64,000 bases of DNA from assembly GCF_001949145.1 (NCBI RefSeq), contig NW_019091358.1:3757654-3821653 (forward strand). Direction: 5' to 3'. The notes under the pieces are model-generated. The model saw nothing but the letters and a program-made list of their open reading frames with translations, made no database searches and was not told the DNA's origin. The position numbers and the translations under genes were made by a program. This DNA is from Acanthaster planci (Eukaryota; Echinodermata; Asteroidea; Valvatida; Acanthasteridae). Of this stretch, positions 41,310 to 54,400 are shown one piece after another; position 1 is the stretch's first letter, and every line of letters begins with the position of its first letter.

Positions 41310-43600
41310 AAAAATTTGTATTTTTTACCAGCGTTTGGTGAGATCATAATTAATTCACCACAAGATGAGATTTTGTAAGAAAAACAAAAGTTCCCCACAT
41401 TTGAAAAAGTTCCCATCAACTTGAAAAAAATATTCGATACCAATAAATGAACAAAAAGAGAAAACTCATTGGCACCAGATATCTGATGTTGATCTGATAG
41501 AGATAAACTTCCTTCACTAAAAGAAAGCACCATTGTTGTGCCTTTTTGTAGGTTAACATTTGAGTTTGTACAGTTTGAGATGGTGTTTTAGCTGTACTTA
41601 CTGGACATTTAAGTCCATTTTCTACATATTCAAGACCTTTATAACAATTTTCACCTCATTTCTAGATCATGTATTTTTGTACCTTGAAGCAAGGATGAAT
41701 TGGACTTACTTAAGCTTGAATCTTTTATAAAAATGATGAAAGATTTTTTTAGTTTTATAGATATGTACTTAAAGTGGCAAAATTTGGCACCGGCCACATT
41801 GTATACTCAATACAGAATTGCTTTTAATAATCTTCAGTTGAAAAGCAATGATTTTACCCACTTTGAGTTTTCCAGAAAAATGTCTTTATGTCAAGGTGTT
41901 TAGTGTTAATATTACCAGATGAATTTTTGCCACCTTTTTAGGTTCATTTACTGTAGTGTCTCTCTTGGTATCCTAACATATTATTTGCTGCACAAGATTT
42001 CATGCTCGAATGTTGTTGAGGTCAGATACAGAGGTGCCCTTTGTTATTCCTGACTGTAATCTGATTATTTGAAACCTAGAATTGATTGTTTAATGGTGCA
42101 TGGAAAATATTTGTAACTTTTTTTTAAAGCTTTTGATCATTCACAAAGGAGCTAAATGCAACCTGTGTTTCTCTTTTTTTAATAAGTGAACTGTTTTAGC
42201 CGTGACTGTTGAGTCGGTTGTTTGTGATTGAATGTAATTAAAAGAGCATCAAGCATTGTAAGTGAATTGTACCATTTCATTGTGATGAAGCAGTATGTTA
42301 GTTTTCTTCATAAACCTTGGCACCGAATCGTGCAGTATTTCCAACCGAAAACAAACGCTTTGAAGGACGTCGGGTCGGCCAAGACTAGCTTGTGGGGTTG
42401 ACCCGTAGCACTCGTCTGACACTATAGTCTTAGTGGGAATTTCTTACAGTTTTGATATTTGTGTCCACTGCTGCGGTAGTGTCAGTGCTCCGAACTTGAC
42501 CCCACACAAAATTCCTGTCACATGTCTTGCGTGTAACTTTCGATAGTGGTTGCCGACAGGGTTTGCTTAAATTGGCGCTTGTACGACTTTATTCTCATTT
42601 AGCCTTTGATAGTGTGTTTCCTAATTCATTGTCCTACTTGGGGAAATGCTGAATTCAACTCAAAAACGGGCTTTTCTTGACTCAGTGGATGTATTCAAGT
42701 CTGTTCGTTGCTCTATGGTTCAAGCAAGCTACTCGTGTTAACACGTGTATATACTCCAGGGCGCTCGAGCGGCTATAGTTCGACCTGCGGGTCATCGAGA
42801 GTATACCTCGCTAGAGGGGAGCATACTCTTGCACCCGAGTGTAATGCGCACACATCCTACTCGTGCTGAATCTGTTTCCAAATGTTTATATGTGAGAGAT
42901 ATTTTCCTGCCATGTTTTCACCACTAAGTAAAATCGGCTTGTTTTTCGAAAACCAGTGTCAGTTTATTTAGAGCACCCGCCGGATGCAACACTACTCGAC
43001 AAAAGAGTGAGCAACTGCTCGCCACTTATGCAAGCCCATTTTACTTAGTGGTGAAAACATGGCAGGAAACTCTCTCTCACATGTAAACATTTGGAAACAG
43101 ATTCAGAAACGAACACTAATTGGTTGGCATTGGATTAGTACGGACACGTTCTCTAAACCGACTTCTCAAGCTTTTGAAAGGAAAAGCAGACTTTAAGCGA
43201 AAGATCATTGCATAACATCTTGGGAAGTCGTGTCAGTCTCCGGTGATGAGGAAGATATTATTACCGTCAGTCGCAACAGGTATCCACACAATTTTCTTGC
43301 GAAGCCCGTTAACGATTTCTGTTGTGGTGGTCCTTAATGTTACCGTGGACGAAGGATAGTAAGTCAGTGATGATGTTCCCTCAACATGTAGCAATTAAAT
43401 TTACCTCCCACGCAGTTATGGTTTGTCGTGAGTTTATTTGTCTCGGTACCGTACCAGTCTGTTCCTTCTCTAAACACCTGAGTCACATGTCAGTGTCGCC
43501 CACCACGGCTAGACCCAACTCCTTCCTCGTTTCCTGTTTAATGATTTGTAAAAAAACATTTCCAGTTAAATGTTCTGAATAAAAAATACACGGACTGTTG
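41310..43600 (+). other. Gene 1 3' UTR and candidate polyadenylation signals
   Basis: Untranslated sequence after the stop. Poly(A)-signal candidates: AATAAA at 41442-41447, ATTAAA at 42237-42242 and AATAAA at 43579-43584. Which is used cannot be told without transcripts. A long inverted repeat lies at 42868-43104. Confidence 0.5.
42868..43104. repeat. Inverted repeat with 75-bp arms
   Basis: 42868-42942 and 43030-43104 are near-perfect reverse complements. Shared blocks include GAATCTGTTTCCAAATGTTT and CTGCCATGTTTTCACCACTA; there are only about 5-7 mismatches. The loop is about 87 bp. Either a foldback transposon or, if transcribed in the 3' UTR of gene 1, a long RNA hairpin. Confidence 0.8.
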
Positions 43601-45435
43601 GAAAAGAAAACAAGGGGCTGTAAGTTCGAAATTCATGAAGCCTTTATTATTTTTTTATATGTTCTGGTTTGGAGTGGGTGAACCCCTCCCCCCCCACACA
43701 CGTTTTACAACTCACACCCATAGAGCTGGATTCAGCTCTATCCAACTTTGTGTTCACACCAACAGTTACTCATTTGTATAGAAATATACGATTTTTTTTC
43801 GTACGAGGAATCTATTTATTTATTTTTATTTATTAACCGTTTCCAACAGCAAGAAAATTGTCACTTACAGTGGGCAGAAATTTAGTCGACGGTTACCTTG
43901 ACTATTCTGATTTTGCTACTAATGACCATAATCCCAAATTGCCTCCAGACCTGTTTTTAAAATGGGGAACCTTGTGTGGACGTGAATTAGTCCATACAAC
44001 TTGGTGGACCTGTTTTCTTCTTCTCCACAAAAGGATGGCAAGTTTGTTAGATTTTTTTTACTACTTTCTGACCAAGCGCATATTCTGAAGAGCTCTCCAA
44101 GTACAGTTACGATATACATGTAGGCCAATATAAGAAAAAAGTTAACCAACAATTAGCGGATATACGTGTAGGCCATTAGAGACAGTGTCACCAGCTGACT
44201 GGCACGAAGTAGTTTAGGTGACACCAGCTGAAGGCCTTTTTTGGGGGGGGGGAGCTAGGGCTTTTTTCATCATCTCTCCATAAAAAAGTGCCAGCAACCT
44301 CGCTTAACAGACCCCGACCTTAAGCCGCTTGGCACTGACAGGTACTGGTGTACAGTAATAAAAAAAAAAGAAAAAAGAAAAAAAGAGCATCTGTATTAAT
44401 GCGAGGTTTTCTCATTTATTATGAGCAAAGATCGGATGTATTTGATAATTCCAATGGAAAACATTGCCGCCTTTTCCCAACCATTCAAACTGAACTCCAT
44501 TTATTACGCGTGCTGCATATTCACCATTGATGCTCCCAGCAGTTCAAACTGATCGTTTGGAAATTTATTTGTTTTGAAAATATTGCTTTGTTTGGTTTTG
44601 TTGTTGTTTTGAATGTTGTACACGGAATCATGGAGATAACTGAATTGTAAATCTGATGTGTACATAACATATTGATACATCACAGGGTTGGATATAATAA
44701 TATACAACCGTATCATTGTAAGAAAGGTCCTTATGGTACTAGCGCACAAATTCTGCATAGATCTGTAAACTTTTTCGACCGCTCCACCATCAAGGACATC
44801 TAAATATTAATACATTTCCCTAAAATGGCTATAGTATAGTTCTGTCGTTCAAATGACAGTGAAGAAATCTAGAAAACATTGGCCATCAAAAACATAAAAG
44901 AAATAGCTCTTCAGTTACTGAATAATTGCTCATATTGTGAGAAGAACTTCAATGAAAAATGATAGATAAGTGGATATACATCTTTTGGCGGAGTGTTACA
45001 CAAGCAATACGAAGGAAATCGTCCAATCTGCAGATTCATAAAGCCTAGCGCGCGAAGGACGTACATGTACATGTACATCACGAGCAGTTGGCACTGGCCC
45101 GCTGACGCACAAGTTACCGGGCACACTTGTACTACACGTGCATGCTCGAGTGCACAAACGCATCCACTGATCGAGCACGTGTCAGGCTTTTCCAGGTCCA
45201 CCCACCGTGCAGCAATCCAGGTGTCTGGATTTGGGCACAGAATATCATCTTATCTCGGAAGTTTTTCGCACACCATTGCTCATATCCTCATTGTAACAGA
45301 CTTGCAGTTTAGATTCTGGAATCCATTCAGGTGGAGAACAAGGCGGTGAGTTTTTCGACGATCCAATCTTGAAGCCGTGATTTCCAGGCGGTACGGTGGT
45401 CTGTGAGTGGTTCTTGTGCCACTGCTCGAGAAAGG
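43601..45435. other. Intergenic region upstream of gene 2
   Basis: No gene recognised. Contains an A-rich simple stretch (44361-44390), a TACATG trinucleotide-pair repeat (45062-45079) and T/A-rich runs. The promoter and 5' UTR of gene 2 should lie near the right end, but no TATA box is evident within 100 bp of the start codon. Confidence 0.5.
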
Positions 45436-48400
45436 ATGAAGCTGATCATTTTCGTCGCGGCTTCTCTTGCTCTTCACGGACTTGTTCAGTGCTTACCCCA
45501 GTTTAATGCAGAGGATTCTGAGGATGAGTAAGTAAACGACCTATTTCCAGTTGTTTTTACTAAAATTGTATTATATTATCTGTAATCATGATAATGATAT
45601 AAAGATGAACAGAGAAATTGACTGGAGCGGGATTTGACGAACATGCGACCTTGTCAATTTCTTTGTTCGTCTTTATAACCATTTGTGGGCACTTGTAGTC
45701 AGTTTCCCTATGCAGTATAGTTTGCTTCATGATTTGTGTTAAAAAAGCTGCATTCTCCCCGAGTGATCCCTGTTCACCACTTCCTGTGTTATAACATAAA
45801 GATAATCGTGTACTTTAGGCATAGGCCTAATGACTGGTTATAGCAGTAGCCTACATGGTGTTTCAGGTTACTTGGCTTCTGACTGGTGCAGTGGCGTAGC
45901 TGCGGGCGGCCTGGAGGGGAACATGCCCTCCCATTCAGGGTGCCCCCCTGCAAAAACGGATGAATGGATATTGAACAAGGCTAACAAAACTTTCCCCAAA
46001 ACTACACACCATTGAAAGCTGGTGTCCCCCATAAGATGCTGGTGATCCCCTTGTTACCCCCACTGCTAATAAAATCCTAGTTATGCCACTGGACTAGTGC
46101 CCCCAAACAAAGGGGGATTGTAAAATTGGGGACCTTGTTCTTAGAATGGAAGAGAACTTTTGAATTCACCTTAGTAGATTACTGTGACATCATGCTCAAT
46201 AACTGTTGGGTTGAGGTTGTCAAAAAAAGGGCAGGGTTTTGAGTTTTGAAGGAATTACGAGGGGAACTGTGACTTAACACGTGACACATGGTGTATTCAA
46301 ATTTGCATGGCTAGTTAATCAGTAAGAAAGTCACATTTTCTCACAATTTACAATTTAAAATTTCAAAAAATAGGGTCAGTGCAATAAAGAGTGTTGCCTT
46401 TGTTCTGTGGGGGACTTACTCATTTTTCAAGATTAAAATGAGAAAAAACTGGGGGGTCCCAAAGTACACAATCCCCAAACAAAGATATTGACAAATATGG
46501 GAAAGCTGCACCAACGTAGAGCTGGATAGCTCACTTGGTAAGCAACAGCAGCGGAAAAGTTTTAAAAGTAAGTGGGGGGGAGGAGGGAAGCCCCAACCAT
46601 GAGACTAAAAAGATTACAATTCTGAAGTTGCAATGTACCTCATCTGGTAGGCCTGTAAATTGGGGGGGAAGGCAAAATAATAACATTTTCATAGGTGGCG
46701 GGGGGCAATGCCCCTCCCTGGTCCCCCCGCCAGTGTCACAGGTTCAAATCCCACTCTAGTCAATTTCTTTGTTTATCTTTACAATCAACTAGAGGTCATT
46801 AACATTAATCATACAATTCTGCCCTATTTATTTCAGCATAGAGCTGGGACCCCAGGCATGTTTGAGCTATCAAGCTATATCCATGTAGCAAGTGTTGGCA
46901 TAGTTGTGGAAACTTATGTCAGTTGTGTAGAAACAGTCGCAACAATTTTGAGATGGGGTTGGATATGTTGGAAAATATAATGAGGTGTAACATTATGAGA
47001 TTAATTAACCACGGTAAACGCTCTAGGCTTTGTCTGAGGAGTTAGTGGAAAGAATTTGTGGAGGCTATATTTAATCAATCATAGTTTTATTTTATATGAG
47101 GTGAAGTAGCACGATATTGATTATTTTGGCAAGGGGAATCTCTTAATATAATATGTGTTATGTGTGACCATTCCTACCTCCAATGGTCTGACTAGGTTCT
47201 GTTTGACCATGGTGGTGGTCCCCGTCCAGGGAGGAAGGGAAGCATTGGCATGCTTGGAATGCTGCTTTTGATTATGATTGTTTGGTAGTCCCAATAAAGA
47301 CCTTGCAATTTTAGGTTGTATAACCACCATGATGGAGGTTGGATGATGGAACTGAGTAATATAGTAATAATAGACACTTGCATGGTGGACATGCATGGTG
47401 AACCAAGTATGGACGGTTTGCAGTACACCATGGAAGTTAACCTGCTCTTGTTTGTGTGGGGTTATGAGAAGAACCAGTTACTTCAATTAGGTGAAGATCT
47501 TTAAATTTTTTTAAATGGTTAGATTACAAGTTCATCGTTAAAAGAGGATAAAATTGTTGGCTTATCCCATCTTGACCTGTTACGAGGTTGAATACAGACA
47601 TGACAGAAGTTAAGATTGTGAAATACATACTGTTCATTCCATGCTGGTCAAAACTTGGTTCGGCTCAAAATCAGTAAGATCTTATGACAGGGGCAATTCC
47701 CCACACCTGTAGTGGTTGTTTGTTTATCCTGCCCCTACTTCAGTCATTAATCTTTATAAAAAGGGACTCCAGGGCAGGGCAAGGTAGATAAACAGTTTCA
47801 TGAGTTTACGTGTATGCAGCATTAGGTGATGTAACTTTGCATTTTCTATTTTTTGTTGACACTCGACCGATTCAGCTGATCCAAGAGAACTTGGTAATTT
47901 CAGAAGGAATTGTTTATTGGACATGATCCGACCATCACTGCCATAAACACAATCAACTTCACCCTACTAAAGCGCACTTGCCCCTTTCTTGCTGAAATCT
48001 CCTGAAATTAGTAGGTGCTCTTTTTAAAGCCCTAAATGCTGATAGTCTGATACAAAATTCTTTCTGTGTAATTCGTCCTCTTACATACAGGGATGACTCA
48101 GATATATGCTGCCCAGGATTCTGTCAGGGCCCCTTGATCCCACGTTTTCGCTTTCTTGAGTTTTGAGTCCTGTGTTCCCCCGTGGGGAGGAGGAGGACAT
48201 AATTCTTAATTATACATTCAGACCATAACATGCTCACCCAAGGTGTTGTTTAGTGACAGCCTAGGTTAACTCTGCCTATGAGCAGAATGGTCAATTCAGG
48301 CGATAAAGAGGGCAATCAAGAGGTAGCTCAGGAGCTAGCAAGTTCTGCCTACAATGGTCATTTGAACGCAACTTACCTCCACCTTTGAAATTAGCTCCAG

Positions 48401-51400
48401 AGCTAACCAGCCCCAATTCAAGTTGTGGGGCAAGCTCCACTGCTTCTTCACTTGAGCTCCACTATTTTTGGGTCATTTGACTCAGTGCAGCTGCTCTTAC
48501 CAACCTTGACACAACCGGCCAGGTTAACCTTAATTTGGAGATGGTTCATGTAGTCTGTTAGCTTCACAGTACTCTAGCTTCAGAGTTACCGTTGCTGTAT
48601 GAATTAGAGCATTTTTCGGACTACAACCATGTAACCTTACAGAATTCATCAACCTGACTCTACAAGGGCATTTAGTAGTAGGAGTCTTCCTCATCCTTCC
48701 AAATTTATCCAAACACCGTTAAGTAAACATCGTAAACTGTGCACATAAACAGTCCGACTCTGTTTATTTGTGGCATGCCTCATCCCACATAAAACCAATG
48801 GTTTTACTGGTGCAGAACATGTTCCAACAGATTCCAACAAACCCTGGTGGAGTTTGGCTGGTTGAAGATCGTTTGGGTTTATGGAGTGGAGCTAGCTGAA
48901 AACTCCGCCCCTCCAACATAACCAGAGGATCCCAAGTATGGTTGAACAAAATAAAAAAGTATGTGCATATTTATGGGAAAGTCGAAGTCCTCACAGATGT
49001 GTGTAAAGATATACAGTGTTAGTCTGTCACATAATGTAAAATACTTCATATTAAACATATGGTAGACTGCAACATTTTGCCGTTGACCTTGTACGTATTA
49101 CAAGATGCCTAGTTTTGAGGAAGTAGGCATACCTTTCCGACATGTATACATGCATATGGTGGCCTGAAAATGAAACTCATAATCCATCACTTTTTCCCAT
49201 TTTCTGCAGTCCACCACGCTGAAAATTAAATTAAAGTGTAACTTCTAAAAAAGTTTTCTTAGTTTTCCAAAATAGAATTTCAAGTTTACACAAGGCTTCT
49301 GGGTAAAAACTCAAAAGTATGTGTACACATTTGGTAGGTCCACCATCGGGAGTGGGGGATGGTTACACAAAAGTGTGTAAGGTCCACAAAACAATTGAGT
49401 TGCTTAATGTACCTGGGTAGTTCCAAGCATACCTTTTCCCTCCCCAAGAAATTCTGCATACACTGCCTGTCTGTGAATACAGTGTTCATTCTACATTCTG
49501 AATCAAGAGCAAATCGTTACTCCTTCATCAGAATATGCTGCTCATTGGATAGAATTTCCTGCTGTCCCCAGGGAGGTTATAAACATACTGCTCTTGCATA
49601 ACCATTAACCTACAAGTACTTTCTGGCAATGCTGGTAAAGACAACCTTCACTGTGCTGCAACATACAACCATGGAGGTAGAAATTCCTGCTGTGTTTAGT
49701 CTAGGCTCAGTGGTCTTGGGTTTCATCAAAATCTTCCCTTTATGTAACTCTCTTCAGACACAGGTTCTGTCCCGTCTCAAATTTCGCACTTCTTGGATAG
49801 GCACATTTTCATACTTGAAATCAGACAGGGTGGCCCTGGAAAGTGAAAAAAAAATGCAAGTGGGCTTTGTAAAATTATCACTTCCCCAGTCTCCACAGGA
49901 TTTTGTCTCCTTGCTCTGTGGATAGATGATGGTTACCAGTCAAACTGCAAGTGATAGGAGGGAAGGGAAAATTGTGTAGGTACGTTTGTAGTTAACACAC
50001 CTAGAAGAGGACACTCGACAGCTATAAACATGGAGTTGCTATGGAGTGGAAAATGAAAAAAGTATTTTCAGAGTATACAGTTATTGACAGTTAGGCCTAT
50101 GTTGGAATTGAAGTGGGAAATTGAATAGGTTGTCCGTCATTCTACCGGCCACAGCATGACACACTACATGAAAAGCTTACTGACTAAAACTGATGTGTAT
50201 CATCATGAAGTTTTTAAGCCTTATGCAACAGATGTGACCTTCTGACCACCACACACTTGCATTCTAAGGATGTGGGAGTGGCTTTCATTGTTCATGAAGA
50301 AGTTGTGCTGCTATGGGGAGCTTTGAAGATAAGGAAAAAATTATTTTTACTTACACAAATTGGCTTTACAGAAAAGTGACCTTGTACATGTATTTGAGTG
50401 GGGATTACAACAGGAAATGGTTTGTTGTGGTTGCCAATTATGGAACTTGCCGAGAATCATGCAGCTGGGGTGGAATTGTAGGTAGCCGCAAGGTTTTTTA
50501 CACGTTTTTACCTGTAGGTAGGCCTCATTCAATCCTGCCTAAACATATAACTGATATCTGAGATTCTGTGCAGGGCAATTGAAAGGAGTTCAGTTTGCCT
50601 GACTGTGGGTTGGTTAATTGCCACGCCCAAAGTGACTTTGCCTCCCCAAGGCATTTCAGTTGCCCTTTGGAGTTGTCCTTGTGACAGCCTAGCAGAAACC
50701 AATTTCACGGGCTGTTGACCTCTGGGCTCCTTGTTTGGAGTATAGGCTCATGCAGTTCCTGAAATGTCCAAAACAGGAAGGCCTCACACTGCACTGCTAC
50801 CTGGTACCACACTCCCAGGAGAAACAGCTTCTTGCATCATCATGCATTAGTCCAGGCAGGAATACTCTCTGCAATTCAAATTAGCTACATGTAGCAAACT
50901 GATCTACCTTTAACTTCACGTTGCATTGGCCAGAGGAAAAAAGGCCAAAAAGGGTTGGCTCTCAACTCTCAAAGAGTATTTGCCTGCCCCCACATTGTAA
51001 AGGTTGGACAGGGTGCATGCTTGTAAGTTGCCTTTCTGTGAAGTTTCAAAAAATTAACTGGGCCCCTCAGAATTGCTCCTTGTTGCAGTAGAATAGGCAT
51101 TCACTTCTCAGAACTGTGTTTGGGAGTCATCATCTTTGGACACTCCTCCCCAAATATTCACCCATTAAAAATTGAACAGAAAATGACAGGTAAGAAAACG
51201 TGCTATAGATTTAGTTGGGAGGGCTTTATTTTCCCCAGTTTATCATCATGAAAGTACAGGTAAAGTTGTTCTGAGAAAATATTGACATTTGCAACCTGTA
51301 CCCTCAGCATGGGTCAAAAATCCTTCTGTTATCAGGCAGTTTATCATAGTTGCATTTACTATAATTCCAATAAGAAAGTGTAGCCTTCCACAGTCGATAA

Positions 51401-54400
51401 ATAATGGTTATAAAATGGGTTTATGTGCACTGGTACTTTGAAAACAATACTGGTACATGTGCATGTATACTGAAGCAGGTCACTTTATTGTGCCGTTTTG
51501 AGAATGAAGAATGGTGCGAGCCTTGTGAGATCAGGCTCTAAATTGAGTCTTTCATTCAAGAGATCTCTGAAATGTAATGAAAAGGACAACAGGGAATATT
51601 ATAAATTATACATTCATATATGGTAATCCAGAGAAAAAACTCGCATTAAGTCTCATCAGTAGGATAAATGATGGATGGTGCCTATTTTCTGAGTCTGCAT
51701 GCTTGTGCAGTTTTAAAGACGGGTTGGTTGGTTCAAAGAAGACACAAAGAAGGAAAAGGTGGGCAGATGTTTATGGGAAAGGAAGATTCAGTAAGATAAA
51801 ACAGAAAATTTCACTGAAGTTGGATCACAGCCATAAAACAGGCAATCCCACTCTCATGTCTTCGCTGTCCAGGCTCACACCATACCCCTTTGGCTACTTG
51901 GTGATCTCACCCAAGGTTCTCTTCGCGGGCCAGGAAGAGTCCATTTGTATCACCATCCAGGATGCTGAGGAACCGGTCGAGGTCATGCTGAGTTTCATGG
52001 AGAACAACGTCACTGAGATTTCCAGGGCCCCGCCATTTAACGTCGAGTTTGAGACCACCTGTTCCAGAGTAGAGGTGAGTGACTTTTAAGTTGAGGCCCC
52101 GGGTCCTGTCATTTTTTTAGTTTGGTCGATCAGAAATTGAATGGGTGAGAGTGAACTTAGAATGAGCAGTAACTGCATGTCTGACTGCATTTCAGTGCAT
52201 TGCAAAATATTCAAACTGGTACTCTGATTTCCCAAACTATCCCAACTTGTTTTGAACAAGAGAAACTAATTCAAGAACTGTCTTCTGTGCAGAATCAGAA
52301 AACATGGAAGCCTGTTTTTTAAGATGATAAAATTCTATTCAGGCAACTGTCTTTCCACTGCCTTTACTTCTAGAACAATTTGTACAGGATTCTGTCCCAA
52401 TTTTTTTTGTAACCGGCATACCGTGTTGCCAATTGACGTAGTTCTTTAAATTTGAAGCTTTTACGTTGTGAATAAAGTACACGCATGCCTTGAAGGGAAA
52501 ATGTGGCCTTGTGGTTCCGGTTTGTTGATTCAGATCATATTGTCAAGGTTTGAATTCTAGTAGGTGGTTACGTGCTGTCATCTTGAGCATGTCATTTTAC
52601 CACAGTGTGCCATTTACCATCCAGGGGTAATCAGGTTCCTGTGAGGGCAGATTGTGTTTAGCCCTTAGTACCTGAAATGGCAGCATTGGGCTTGTGTACT
52701 TCTCAGGGAGCTAATGTGACCAATTGAGTGGGAGAATGGACAAAAACTCATTTGGACTGTTTTTGCCGATTGCTCTCAAGATTTTTTTTTAACTGGGGCT
52801 CAGAACAGAAAATATCAAAAATTTTCTCACCAGAATCTAGTCCTGCATGACGTAATTGCCGTCTGCCACAGCCACATGAGGACTAAAATGATGCAGCAAT
52901 AGCTTTTCCATTCAGAAATACAACCAAGGAGGAAAGCAGTGTGGCTATAAACTAAGGGAACACAAAAAAAGAAGAGAGAACAGCACTCTATGTGACTCCT
53001 GTCACAACGCCATGTGCAGGAATGGCCATCATGAATTTGGCGCTGCACCACGCCCTGACCTGTGCATGCTTGGCTAGGCACCGACATTACAGGCTGTGTA
53101 AGGAAGAAATTCCTATTATACGTGAGGAAGTACGTAATCAAATGAATTCGCAGTGCACAGAATTTGGTTGGTTACACTGAGATGGTCTTGAGAATGTTCA
53201 GAAGTTGTGAACCAGTGAACAGTATCAGTGCCTTTGAATGACAGATACTGTTAAGTGCTGTGTGCCTCAAAAGAGCTGTGCAGAGGCAGATCGTCCCCCC
53301 CCGTTCAGCCGCGGACTAAATGGAACTACCACTGAAATGATGCAGAATGAGTAGGCTTACCCAAAAAAACAACACCTGGACGAGGATTGGGCTGTCCATC
53401 TATCCATCTATAGTTAAACAATTACATCGATTTCCAGTGGTTCCCCTTAGCAAGGCATCCCTTTAGTATGCCCATCAATCCTTCCCCCCCCTTCTTGAAA
53501 GCTAGATCCGTCCCTGCTGTGATATTAAATGATGTGATATTGTCAGTGATTTGATTAACTAGAAGAAGAGTTCACTTTCGAGAAACGACCAGAAATATGC
53601 ATTCTTCTGACAGGTGTCAGAGCACACTGACCAAGAGGTTGAAATGACACTTTCCTAGCAGTACCACTTTGTATCACGTATGTCCACAAGCATTTCTTAC
53701 CTTGGCACACTTCTCCTGCCGTCCAGAACCCTACAGAAAATGTGCACTCTGTGCTCGCCTAAACCTTGCTGATATACTTGTGTTCAGGTTCCAACCCTGG
53801 ATGAGTCCCCCAAGAGGGTCACCTTGAAGGTTCAGATGAAGAGGCTCTCTGCTTCTGAAGCAGAACTCGCTGCAGAGAAGAAGGTGGCCATTGTCAAGAA
53901 GGAGTCGGAGACCTATGTGCAGACAGATAAGCCAATCTATAAGCCGGGGCAACCTGGTATGGAACTGTCTAATTTGATTTTATCTTGTGACACTTTGGAT
54001 ATTCAATTAAGATGGGTCAAATGAGCTTCGTGGCAATAGTGGTTTGTCTGTGCAATCTTTCATTCATCCTAACATTGCTAAAATAAGTTGTTGTTTTCTT
54101 GGTTGCCTATAGCGACCAATTAAAATCTGGTATTTGTGACCCACCATTCCAAATCTAGGCTGAAGTAGGTAACTATGATTGGCAATTTCTCTCCCCATTT
54201 GTAGTGAACCTTCGTCGGAATTCTGTCTGCAGATAGCTTTCATTACGGGCCATGACGTTCATGAACTATCCTTAATATGAGTAGTGGATGTTCCACCACT
54301 TCATATAAAGTTACCTACTTAAGTCTGGTTTTGAAATGTGGGGTCACCTTGAATTTAATGTAAACAAGTGGTGTCTAATTCTTGGCAAGCAATTGCAGAG

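Larger units (their letters stand above)
45528..51872. other. First intron of gene 2 (6.3 kb)
   Basis: Phase-2 intron between the signal-peptide exon and the MG1 exon. It holds a SINE-tail hairpin (45599-45676), a hAT-type MITE (45889-46091) and an interrupted SINE (46511-46790). From 46800 to 51872 I see no coding exon or clear repeat. The long size and first position would suit regulatory elements, but none can be identified from sequence alone. Confidence 0.6.

Noticed and set aside
51577-51872. Upstream extension of the MG1 exon of gene 2 as coding
   Set aside because: The acceptor at 51872 joins exactly in phase with the signal-peptide exon, and the sequence before it is unlike any MG domain. 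Read as intron.
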